NCBI GenBank assembly: GCA_905221605.1
Contig: CAJNDS010002168.1
Location: 622,233 to 686,232 of the forward strand
DNA: 64,000 nucleotides
Source of the DNA: Symbiodinium natans
Taxonomy: Eukaryota; Sar; Dinophyceae; Suessiales; Symbiodiniaceae
Reading direction: 5' to 3'
The position numbers and the translations under genes were made by a program. The notes beneath the pieces were generated by a model. The model was not told where the DNA came from and searched no databases. It worked only from the letters and a program-made list of their open reading frames with translations. This document shows, piece by piece, positions 54,403 to 64,000 of the stretch (position 1 is the first letter of the stretch; each line of letters starts with the position of its first letter).

Positions 54403-54493
54403 GGTGTCTCTAATGTAGTCCCTTTTGGGTTAGTTATAGGGACTTCTAGTACACTACCCCAAAAAGGTTCTACATAGGCGCCTTCAGGTAATC
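54403..54493. mobile_element. Inverted-repeat element family 2 (TACCTGAAGGCTCC)
   Basis: Ends TACCTGGTGTCTCTAATGTA and TACATAGGCGCCTTCAGGTA are inverted copies, about 90 bp apart. Copies at about 5330-5411, 12107-12202, 12802-12912, 20862-20937, 22950-23046, 38828-38872, 43553-43650, 44312-44408, 48830-48916, 54828-54898, 60825-60902 and 62451-62580. This is the most frequent family in the window. No coding capacity. Confidence 0.75.
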
Positions 54494-55324
54494 CCTGCTT
54501 GAAGGTTCATGGGTGGCTAGAAGTAGGGTTATAAGTTCTAACTGTAGTTACCATACTTTTCACCCCACTTCGAACTTCCCATTGAGCCCCCAACGTAAGC
54601 CCCCTAAGCCCAATTATCCCACTAAGAGCCCCGGTTATAGCTACCCATGAAACCCCCAGTGACTGCCAGAGAGGGTAAAGGGTTTCGGGTTTAGGGCGTA
54701 GGGTTCGGACTTCCCAAATTCAGGCTAAGCCCCAGCAAATTTTCACAGAGACAGAGCCCTAAATCCCGAAATCCCGAAAGGTTACCCAAGGTCAAGCCCT
54801 CACTAAAGGCATCTTATGTAGCACCTGTTTAGGACGACACCAAAATCCCCCAGAAGTAACCCCCAAAAGGAACTGCACTACCAACTCGAGGTAGATGCCA
54901 TGTCGGCAAGAATGCTAAGGCTCGCGCGCTTCTTGTCAGTGATGGGTCTAAGGGCCCATAGCCTCCAGTTTTATCAGGCAATAAGTAAGAGCTTGAGAGT
55001 TTAGGGTTTAGGCTTTGGGTTTAGGGCTTATCAGACAATCAGTAGGAGCCTGAGAGTTTAGGGTTGAATCCATACAGCGGCCTTGATAAAAGGCATCCCA
55101 CAAAAACACCGTAAACCTCCAAATCCTAGGAGTCAGGGGAACCTAGGAATATGGAATGAAGCTTGCCCTTTCTTGCTGAATGGCGGATTACAAGGGCACC
55201 AAAGAAGGAAGTAAGGGTCCTAGACTGTCTTAGCTGCCATGAGCCTTGGAGCAGAAGCCTAAACCCTAAACCCTACACGCTGAACCGTGGGTCACCTGGG
55301 CTTGTACAGCTTCGGGTCTGGGAG

Positions 55325-55492
55325 TTCTAGTTTAGGGGTTTAAGGGGTTGAGGTTTTAGGGTCTGGGACTTAGAGTTTAGGGGTTTAGGGGTTGAGGTTT
55401 TAGGGTCTGGGACTTAGAGTTTAGGGGTTTAGGGGTTGAGGTTTTAGGGTCTGGGACTTAGTTTAGGGGTTTAGGGGTTGAGGTTTCAGGGC
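55325..55492. repeat. 54-bp tandem repeat, three units
   Basis: Unit contains TTTAGGGGTTTAGGGGTTGA and TTTTAGGGTCTGGGACTTAG. Derived from TTTAGGGG-type variants. A similar GTTTATGGGGTTTAGGGTTT repeat lies at 41165-41300. Confidence 0.85.
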
Positions 55493-55989
55493 GCTATTCA
55501 TCAATGAAAAGCCCCAGCAGCAAAGGCCACACAGCAGCAGCGAGAGGAACAGCGAGGCAGCCTGACGGCGTCCGGGCTGAACCATCAATGGCTTCAGCTC
55601 GAGCTGGGTCGCATTGAGTTGTGGGTTTAGGGTTGCCTAAACCCGAAATCACGGGCATTCAACAGTCGGGATGTCAGTGCACAAAATGGCTTTAACAGGA
55701 AGTAACAAGATAGGGGGTAGTTCTTTACATCAGGGTTTGTTTATGGGGTCCTTATCTTAAGGGTGCCCCTACTATATAGGGGGGCCCAAAAACGGGGGAT
55801 ACGAATGAAGAGAACTACCCATGTGTGAAAGGGTTCGTAAGGGAGAGGGACATATAGGGAAGCCTTAGCAAGTAGTGGGGAGTATTAGGGAACCTTTGCG
55901 TTGCGGTACCCCCCTCCGAAAAGAAAACCTCTGGAGTCTTTCCTTTGCTGAATTCGTCACGCCCCCGCCCCTGGACCGTCGCCTGGGAC

Positions 55990-56640
55990 ACCCCCCCCTA
56001 GAGTTTAAACACTTGAAATACTTGAAACAGAAGTCGGGGGACTTTCCATTTCAAGTATACAGTGCTTTAAACAAAACACTTGAAACCCTTGCAACAGAAT
56101 GTCGGGCGTACTTTATGTTTCAAGTGCTTCAAGTACAGTATTTCAAGTATGTCAAGTGCCCCCCCCCCCCCCGGGACGGTCGCCCGGGAACCCCCCCCCC
56201 CCCCCCCCCCGGAGAGTTTAAACACACGCAATACTTGAAGAAACAGAAAGTCGGGGGACTTTTTCAAGTATTTCAAGTGTTTTAATTAAAACGCTGGAAA
56301 CACTTGAAACAGAAATCGGAGGGACTTTCTGTTTCAAGTGTTTCAAGTGTTTCAAGTGTTTCAAGTGTTTCAAGTGTTTCAAGTGTTTCAAGTGCAGCCC
56401 CCCCCCCCCCCCCCCACCCCCGGACCATCGCCCGGGCCCCCCCCCCCCCCAGAGTGTAAACACTTGAAATACTTGAAACAGAAAGCCGGGGGACTTTCTA
56501 TTTCAAGAATTCAAGTGTTTCAACAGACTTGAAACAGTTGAAACAGAAACTCCGGGGCACTTTCTGTTTCAAGTGCTTCAAAACACTTGAAACACTTGAA
56601 ACAGAAAGTCGGGGGGACTTCTTCAAGTACTCTGTCCCTT
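55990..56640. repeat. Three-unit satellite of hairpins built from CTTGAAACA and CCCGGG blocks
   Basis: Units of roughly 200 bp start near 56000, 56213 and 56450. Each has TTTAAACACTTGAAATACTT or a variant, then a near-perfect hairpin (CTTGAAACAGAAAGTC, loop GGGGG, ACTTTCTGTTTCAAG) and a run of TTTCAAGTG repeats (seven in a row at 56333-56395). Units are joined by C-runs around CGCCCGGG. No coding evidence. Confidence 0.75.
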
Positions 56641-57676
56641 CGACAAAGGAGATACCCCACGTAGAACCTAAACGTCCTACGTACATAGACCCTATAGACC
56701 CTAAACCCAAAACCACTGCAGTTCCTGTAGTCACCCAATCAAAACCAGTTCACTGCGCCCACCCCAGACAGCTCTTGAAGCGCCAGCATCCCTTCAAACC
56801 CTAAACCCTAAACCTTAAACCTTAAGCCCTAAACCCTAAACCCTAAACCCTAAACTCTAAACCCTATTTTTAGGCTTTGGGGATTATAGGGTTCAAGGTT
56901 TGGGGTTCATAGGGCTCATAGAGGCTCAGGGTTTAGAAGACTAATGGCTGATTTACCAGAAGGAGGTATACTCTCATTTTCCTAAAGATAGGGGGTAACC
57001 ACTAAAATCTCCCCAGAAAATAAAGACGATGCTCCTTACGAAAGGAACCTCCCCCCAAAACAAAAACACAGTACACTTTTTTTCTCGCTCCGAAGAATCT
57101 ATGGGTGGTAAATTAGCGCTCGCGGATCTTCCACGAAAGGAGAGCCTAGATTGTAGCCGTGCCTCCGGGCCGTTTGGCACCAACGAGGCAACTCGATCGC
57201 CTTTCGCAAAGCAAAACTAAGGGCTCCCCTTTTAAGGGCCCATACTAGGGGACCATACAAGTACCCTAAGACTCTGGCCTTATGGGTTTGGGGCTTAGGA
57301 TTTTTTGGGGCTTTAGGGTTTGGGGCTTTTAGTTTGGAGCTTAGGGTGTAGTTTGGGGTTTGGAGTTTAGGGTGCAGGGTTTGGTGTTTTGGTTTAGGGT
57401 TTGGAGTTTAGAACCCTTAGACCCGTGTTTTTTTTCTATTTGTTGGGTGGTTAAGGGTGGAGAGCATCTCAATCTGATTCTGGAAAAACTATGACAGGCA
57501 TAACACACATACACTGCAGTTGTGGGTTCGAGCTATAGCCCAAAAAACAGGGCGGTGCGAGGAACTCCACATGCGCCTAGACTATTTACGAAGAGGGGGG
57601 ATAATAGTATGGAGACTACTCATGTGAAAGATATGGGTTTGGGGCTTAGGGTTTGGGGCTCAGGGCACATGTGCAT

Positions 57677-57830
57677 ATATGATCGCACCCCCACTGCCCC
57701 TGAAGACGAAGTGTTTGGGCGAGCCTGGCGCCAGGCCCGCGAGCTGGAGCAGCGGGCGAACGTGTGTCGTCGTGAGGTCTTCGAGCCTTTTTTAGGGCGA
57801 TTACGTGGTGCCCTTCATGCGGCGCCTTAA
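57677..57830 (+). CDS. Plus-strand exon, helical
   Basis: Reads APEDEVFGRAWRQARELEQR then ANVCRREVFEPFLGRLRGAL with strongly GC-rich third positions, ending at TAA 57828-57830, or leaving earlier by a GTGAGG donor at about 57770. The acceptor is not fixed. The charged, heptad-like RQARELEQR stretch suggests a coiled coil. The antisense ORF is arginine/proline-rich and less convincing. Confidence 0.45.
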
Positions 57831-59616
57831 TCTGGGCCCTTGTTGGGGAACCGGAAAAACCCCCTGAAAAGACCCATAAAAGCCAAGGGCCCATACTTCA
57901 GAACCCGGTAAAGAAGGTACAGGACCATATTAAGGGACTGTGCAACTTCCTTCGAGCCTTCGGCGGCCTGGGAAGGGCTTGCGGTTTGGCGCCTGGTCTC
58001 CCGAAGACTTAAGGTCTAGGGTTCAGGGTCTAAGGTTCAAACCCCAGAGACCTCCGACCTGAAAAGCACGGGACAACATCTCTAAGAACAAAGGTGCGTT
58101 CTCCCCCTGTCAAGGCTAGAAAGGTGACTCGAGCAACATACCCCAGTTACCGTGGGTTTAGGGTCTAGGGTTGAGATCTTGGAAGGGCCCTGGTCAGCCA
58201 ATGCTGTAGGCTCTTGGGCGTTCAGGGCAAGCAGCTCCCTAAACCCAAAAGACCCCACCCTGAATTCTCAACCCGAATCCCCCTAAGGCGTCCAACCCTG
58301 ACTCAGCATCCATAACCCAAGCGCTGAACCCCAAAAGCTTATAAACCCTCAGCCCTGAACCCTAAACCCTTGATCCTAAACCCTAAACCCTAACCCCCAA
58401 ACATTAAACCCTAAACCCTGAACCCTAAACCCTGAACCCTAAACCCTAAATCCGACATCCTCACTTCTGAAGACCTGAGGCGGCGACTGGCGGAAGCAGA
58501 GCGGCGTGCAAGTCTTCGAGTCGTCAGCGAGAAGTGGCGCCTCGGTTGGGGTTTAGGGTTTAGGGTTTAGGGTTTAGGGTTTAGGGTTTAGGGTTTAGGG
58601 TTTAGGGTTTAGGGTTTAGGGTTTAGGGTTTAGGGTTTAGGGTTTAGGGTTTAGGGTTTAGGGTTTAGAGCTTAGGAGGTCGGGCGAAGGGGGGTTCAGA
58701 TGGGTTCAGCGTTCGACTCAGGGATTCGAGTCATCGGAGGTTAAGGTTTGAGGCGAAGGCTCCCCCTCGTCTGATGCAGGTTTGTTGATAGAGGCTTCAG
58801 GGTTCAAGGGATATTTGTTGATTTTATTGAAATAGGGTTTAGGGTGTAGGGTTTAGGGTTCAGGGTTAGTTGTCCTCCGCAAAATGAGTTCCCAACAAAG
58901 GACCCTAAACTCCAATTTCACAGTTGCCGCAAAGCCTGAGCCCAAAACCCCACACCCCAAAACCCTACTGCGGGTTGAGGAGTCTAGACTTTAGGGTCTA
59001 AATTAGGGCTTACAGGTTTGGGGGGTCTAAACTCTAAGCTCTATAGACCCTATGTAACCCCTTTGGAGACTGCAGGGGTCTGGATTGGCTGGAACCCAAC
59101 CACACCCCACTCCCCGCACCCAAATGCGTCGCACGCCCCCCTCCACCCCCAATCCCAGAACCCGAAACCCTAAACCCTAAACCCTAAACCGGGCACTCGG
59201 GGCTGGCTGCGCCGGAAGTCTGCCCAGGTGGCAAAGTCATGGGTCCTCGGCGACAGGGTTTGCGATTTAAATTTTTTTGGGTCGGAAGATTTACTAATTG
59301 TCTTCCCTTATGGTTCCTTTATAAGTATACCATAACAGGGTTTAGGGTTTAGGGTTTAGGCCCCTAGATTACGTGCTTACAAGGCCGAGGATGGGTCTCG
59401 TACTTTGCAAGGAGCTGGGCTTTTAGAAGGGTTTGCAAGCGCTTTAGTACGGGGTTTGGGGTTTAGGGTTTAGGGTTTAGGGTTTAGGGTTTAGGGTGGG
59501 GTCTGTGGGCGCGTGTGAAGGTCTTGGGCCGACTCCTAGGGGAGAACGGCGAAACCGTTTTGAGTTGAAGCTTGATAGGATCTCGAGGGGCCATCCCCAA
59601 AGCCAACCGCAAAAAA

Positions 59617-59872
59617 TGTGAGAGTACCTGTGGGAGTTTTTTTTTGACGTTAAGAAACCCTGCAAGAGTACCTGTGGGAGTTTTTGCTAACGTTTAAAAC
59701 ACCCTAAAAGAGTACCTGCGGGAGTTTTTGGTCACGTTAAAAGAACCCTAAAAGAGTACCCGTGGGAGTTTTGTTAACGGTAAAAGAACCCTAAAAGAGT
59801 ACCTCTGGGAGGTTTCTTTTTAACGTTAACACCCTACAAGATTACCCGTGGGAGTTTTTCAACGTTTGAAAA
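59617..59872. repeat. 50-bp tandem repeat, six units
   Basis: Units contain AGAGTACCTGTGGGAGTTTT then AACGTTAAAA and AACCCTA. Each has an AACGTT palindrome or a variant. Confidence 0.85.
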
Positions 59873-60009
59873 AGTACGGTATCCACGGCCGGGGAACTTG
59901 GCTCTTGGTGCTGGAGGATTGCTTGAAGGGAAGGGGCTGAGGCCAGTGCGACGGAAGGGTGCCACCCATCCACAGCACAGCCCCGAGATTAGGGTTTAGG
60001 TTATGAGAT

Positions 60010-60535
60010 GTGGATGGCCACAGAGCCAGGGGGCCCAAATAATTATTTTTTGTGGCCCGGGCTGCGGGCTGGGATTGCGGCTGGTTTTTGGCTTGCAGAT
60101 TTGTTGTGGGCTTGGCTGCAAATTTGTTGCGCGCGGTTTTTTGGATTGCAGATTGGGTTGCAGTTTTTTTGCGACTTTGGCTGCAGATTTTTTCGCGAAA
60201 TTGGTTGCGACGATTTTGCAAACTTTTCTGCAGACGGTGTTGGGTTTTTTTTTTTCTTTTTGCGGATTTTTTGCGAATTTGTTGTAGATTGTTTGTGGAC
60301 GGTTAATTGTCTATTCTTTTTGCTGGTTTTTTAGACTAAATCCTATTGACAAATCCAGAATGGCGTCTTTTTCTGCCCGGCCGGGCCGTCTGCAAAACAT
60401 CTGCACGCCGGCCTGCAAATAATCTGCAACCAAAGCTACAATGCTCCAGGGGCACCGGGGCCCCGTCTGCAAAATCACGAAACCCCACGTCTGCAAAATA
60501 TTTGCAATGAATCTGCAAAAAGAATTATCTAAAGA
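60010..60535. repeat. Motif-array element: TTGCAGATTTT repeats facing TCTGCAAAAT repeats
   Basis: From 60060 to 60300 the motif TTGCAGATTT / TTGCGA recurs many times; from 60385 to 60525 its reverse complement (TCTGCAAAATC, TCTGCAAATAATC) recurs. The arrangement mirrors the 31714-32487 element: two opposed arrays around a short centre. Open frames here are by-products of the T-rich repeats. Confidence 0.6.
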
Positions 60536-61561
60536 AGCCTTTGTGCTGTGGCCAGATGCGATTCTTATAAGGTTTAGGGTTTAGGGTTTGGGGTTTAGGG
60601 TTTAGGGTTTAGGGTTTGACAAAGCACCCCCAAAACCAACACCCAGGTACCCCCAAGCCCGAAACCTTGTACCCAGAATGCGTTTGGCGCCTGAAGGTTA
60701 TTAGCCTTAAACCCTATATGTAAACCCTAACCCAACCCGAAGCACTAAGACTGCTGTTGGACATTCGTCCCGTGTTGGCGACAGATGCACTGGTGGGTAT
60801 CCGGTGCTGCTGGAAAAAGCGATCCTTTTTAGTGTAGGATAACTAGCGTCCGCTATAAACTACGTAACCCAAGAAGGGAACTGCACTGGAGCCTTCAGGT
60901 ATAACCCTAAACCCTAAACCCTAAACCCTAAACCCTAAACCCTAAACCCTAAACCCTAAACCCTAAACCCTAAACCCTAAACCCTAAACCCTAAACCCTA
61001 AACCCTACCTGCCCAGCGTCGACAGCACCTCATCAGCGAAGCGCTGAGAGCTCCATGTCGGCAGAGCCATGGGAAGCCGCCCTAAGCCTCCAAACCACCT
61101 AGACGCATGGCCCACGTGAATCCACAGACTGAGGTTTGGGGTTTAGGGTTTAGGGTTTAGGGTTTAGGGTTGAGGGTTGAGGGTTTAGGGTTTAGGGTTC
61201 AGGGTTTACTCCCAAAAGTTGGAACATCCTTGTCCTCGTACCCCAAAAAGGGGATACTAAAGGGAATCCCAGCTCTACTCTTCTTTAAGTCATGTTTCCA
61301 CTTTCTGGAATTTACTGTAGTTTAAGGAAGGGAAAAACAGAGGGAAAATCAAGACAACCATTACGAGAAATTGGAGGCCTAGGTGAACCTTAAAGCAGCT
61401 AAACATCCCCCCCCCCACCACCCCCCCCACCCCCCAACTAAGCTCTATATAAACCCAACACTCCCCAAACATCCACGGACGTACGGGTACCTCACTTGAC
61501 ACATGTTTCCCAGGGCAATTTTTAGAAGGTCATAGCCTTTAAACTGTGCCAGTACAAAGAG

Positions 61562-61845
61562 ATCATGCGGCAAGACGGTCACAGGTTGCTGGTTTTAAGT
61601 CGGATATTTACTATATATATATATACATATACATATATATATATATATATGTATACATTAACTTTCTTTTTAGCGCCCTTGAACAATCCACAGTTAGGCT
61701 ACACAGGAATCTAGGAAAAAAAGTGACCAAAACCTTAAGAAGGTTTGTCCTAGCAGGTTCCTGGAGGTCGCATATGTCCAGCCACTTCCCGCGGTACCCC
61801 AACCAACTGAAACTCTACACCCAGAGGGTCCACTGGTTGTTGGGG
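61562..61845 (+). CDS. Two plus-strand exons joined across a TA-microsatellite intron
   Basis: Exon 61562-61584 (IMRQDGH, donor AG|GTTGCT) and exon 61674-61845 (172 nt, acceptor TTCTTTTTAG) join in phase. The second reads ALEQSTVRLHRNLGKKVTKT and SHFPRYPNQLKLYTQRVHWL over 57 codons and leaves by GGG|GTTTAGGG, a donor in a telomeric tract. The 89-nt intron is mostly a TA/TATACA microsatellite followed by a good pyrimidine tract. Product unrecognised; lysine/arginine-rich. Confidence 0.5.
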
Positions 61846-62328
61846 GTTTAGGGCTTAGGGTTAGGATTTAGGATTAACCCTGAACCCTAAACCCTAAACC
61901 TTAAACCCTAAACCCTAAGCCCTAAACCCTGAACCCTATTTAGGGTTCAAGGGCTTGGCTGGAGGGTTTAGGGTGGCGCTCAGGGTCTTGCCAAGTGGCA
62001 AGAAACTCATGCTCGGAACTTTGAGCTTTGCGTGCGCGGCTGAAGGATGTTGGACAAAGGGAGGAGGAGGGGGTTTTTGGATAAACCCTAAACCCTAAAC
62101 CCTAAACCGTAAACCCTAAACCCTAAACCCTAAACCCTAGACCCAGGAGGGGGCGGGGTTTGGGTTCACATTCCTGTGCGGCCTTCAACGGGGGATGTAG
62201 AAGGGCTTGAACAGGGCATACCCGAAAAACATAAACCTTTTAAACCCCAAACCCCCCAAAATCTAAGCCAAGACCCGAAACGCTTCACCCCAGAACCCCA
62301 TAACCGCCATACACCTTTACACTTGCTG

Positions 62329-62440
62329 TTGGTTAGTAGGGAATGAGGGAATGGGGTACCCTATATCCCCCTGCATATACCCTGTTCAGGGATCATATAG
62401 GGTACCTCATTCCCTCAGTCCCTACTACCCAACAGTAAGC
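62329..62440. repeat. Foldback element around GGGAATGAGG
   Basis: TTGGTTAGTAGGGAATGAGG and CCTCATTCCCTCAGTCCCTA are inverted arms around TACCCTATA...TATAGGGTACC. A related element with a microsatellite in its middle lies at 35085-35355 and makes up most of an intron of the membrane-protein gene. Confidence 0.6.
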
Positions 62441-62523
62441 ACCTATCCTACCTGAAGTCTCTGATGTAGTTCCTTTCTGGGTTACTTCTAGGGGTTTCTA
62501 GTATGCTACTGCACCCCAAAAAA

Positions 62524-62575
62524 GCCCGTAGGGTTTAGGGTTTAGGGTTTAGGGTTTAGGGTTTAGGGCCCGTAG
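62524..62575. repeat. Telomeric insertion with an 8-bp flanking duplication inside a family 2 element
   Basis: GCCCGTAG at 62524-62531 and again at 62568-62575 bracket 36 bp made of five TTTAGGG units. The host is a family 2 element (62451-62580). Confidence 0.8.
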
Positions 62576-62992
62576 GTATACACCTTTACATACGATAGGT
62601 CGGAGCCTAGAACCCCTCAGCTCCTCAAGCTTAGACGTCTTAGACCTCCCGGCACCAATAAAACCCTATCTTGAAGGTTCAAGGGTTTAGGGTTTAGGGT
62701 TTAGGGTTTGGGGTTTGGGGTTTCGGGTTTGGGGTTTGGGGTTTGGGGTGGATAGTTGTACGTAGGGTTGAAAAGTGCCCTGAATAAGCCTATCACCAGA
62801 TATACTTACAGGTACCTTATTTTTCACCCCACCTATCACGAATGTTAGGGTGTCTTTAAGAACCCCCACCTCCCCCCCCGCACCCCCCGGGAGAAATCTA
62901 TGTTTGGGGGTGAGTTGGAGGGTGGCAACAAGAGGGGTGGGTGGCAATGAAGGTGTTCTAGGGTCTGGGAATCTGGGGGGGGGGGGGGGGGC

Positions 62993-63069
62993 CTCGTATG
63001 CAATCTGCAGTAACGTTTTCAGATTCCTGGACAGGCCAGCCGAGTCTTCGAACTGTCGGTCACAGCTAA
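62993..63069 (-). CDS. Minus-strand exon, helical
   Basis: 77 nt between AG at 63070-63071 and a GC donor, reading SCDRQFEDSAGLSRNLKTLL then QIAYE. It is followed (in sense) by a C-run at 62978-62992. Third positions are GC-rich. Plus strand partly open. Confidence 0.35.
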
Positions 63070-64000
63070 CTCTCACCGGACCCCCCAAAAATAGATCTGC
63101 TTCGACATACGAGCCTGGGACCTCTGCTCGTAGAAAAAATCTCTCGGACGAGGACCGGGCCGGCCGATTTTTTTTAATTCCCGTAGTAATCGAAGGTTAA
63201 CATGACCCATGAACCTCCAAGTATGTAAACCGCAAATTACATCAAGTTTAGTCGATGTGCTTAACACCTAAACCTCTGAACCCTACAAGCTGTTTATTCC
63301 TTGAACTTCTAGGCACCCCTACCTCTGAACCCTAGAAATTGTTTCAACACCCTGCCCTGAACTCCTCAAACCCTTGCCAGGTGATTGAGTGGCTGCCACG
63401 CAGTGTTTGGGCAGCTGCAAGCTTTATTCAATGTTGCTTCAGAACTTCTCATGTGCGGGTTTAGGATTTAGGGTAACGGTGGTGTAGGTTCAGATATGGG
63501 TTTTGTCATTGGGATGGGGAGTATTTAAGGGAACGGTAGTTTGAGGATGCGTTTAAGGGTTTGGAGCTTAGGGTTTACCTAACTCCCTAAACCCGAGCCC
63601 TAAACCCTAAACCCTAAACCTGTTGGACTTATAGTAAGAGTTTTTAGATTGAGGGTTCATGAAGGGATTGGGGATAAGGCCTTACAAGGTTTGGTCAAGA
63701 CCCCTGGAAGTTTAGAGTTTAGGGTTTAGGGTTTATAGGTAGATTTGTGCAGGCGGGCTTGGGCATGGACAGCTTTAAGAACAAGCTCGCTGCCTGGGTA
63801 CATGAGATGATGCTGACACCCTCAACAGCTAACCCTTAAACCGGGGTAGGTTCGGGGGGGCCCTATACGTTCTCCGATGGCTTTATAAGAGTTATAAAGA
63901 GGACTAAGGGTAATAAAGAACAAACATGCAAGACCAGTCCAAGCCAGAGTTTTCGGATTTAAGGGTTTCCTTGGCGCTTAGGAGTTGTCATTGGGGTTTT

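Larger units (their letters stand above)
50000..57500. other. Mostly repeats and elements, few exon candidates
   Basis: Candidates: 50437-50552 minus (APAGYSGDSAPVYLVTRSLG), 51087-51165 (both strands), 53740-54045 plus (open for 105 codons, unrecognised). The rest is telomeric tracts, family 2, 5 and 6 elements, the TTG array and the hairpin satellite at 55990-56640. Confidence 0.4.
57960..61500. other. Repeat-dominated stretch
   Basis: Telomeric tracts, the 50-bp tandem repeat, the opposed motif-array element, family 2 copy 60825-60902. No convincing exon; short open stretches at 58470-58540 and 61010-61070 are GC-rich and could be exons. Confidence 0.4.

Noticed and set aside
1-64000. A subtelomeric or chromosome-end location
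   Set aside because: Tracts occur in both orientations throughout 64 kb with exons between them, and no terminal one-way array is present; they are interstitial.

Overview
The window looks like nuclear DNA of a dinoflagellate (Symbiodiniaceae-like or a relative; inferred, not proven). Reasons: plant-type TTTAGGG repeats, genes cut into 20-240 nt exons, intron donors that are often GC and sometimes GA instead of GT, and short direct repeats shared by the two ends of many introns. No rRNA, tRNA, CRISPR array, operon or prokaryotic gene was found. None of the models below was checked by a search; they were assembled by hand from splice signals, reading-frame phase and protein likeness. Layout: (1) 1.2-12.7 kb, minus strand: a gene of about 35 small exons whose 3' part codes for ankyrin-like repeats. 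(2) 13.7-14.5 kb, plus strand: exons of a second gene, one intron of which is nothing but TTTAGGG repeats. (3) 14.9-26.8 kb, mainly minus strand: many probable exons of unrecognised proteins. (4) 27.15-35.42 kb, minus strand: the best model in the window, fourteen exons of a multi-pass membrane protein with SHSWH, DRICIHQ, ERLWCVYE and CWCC...CDREL...WFGSVE motifs. A short plus-strand gene (33.6-34.2 kb) seems to sit inside one of its introns. (5) 36.3-39.1 kb, minus strand: more exons and an odd AT-rich 97-codon ORF. (6) 40-64 kb: scattered exons on both strands between microsatellites, short inverted-repeat elements and telomeric tracts. Roughly every kilobase holds a telomere-like tract (TTTAGGG or CCCTAAA, 2 to over 50 units, pure or decayed) in either orientation. 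Between tracts lie at least nine families of 80-140 bp terminal-inverted-repeat elements. Three observations link these parts. In the membrane-protein gene several introns are, end to end, single copies of these elements, so the elements behave as introners. Telomeric tracts interrupt element copies and in two places are flanked by 8-10 bp direct repeats, as if inserted. Some introns consist only of telomeric repeats, whose G-strand carries both a GT donor (G|GTTTAG) and an AG acceptor (TTTAG|G). Short GC-rich segments are often open on both strands, so isolated single-exon calls have uncertain strand; multi-exon calls with consistent phase are firmer.
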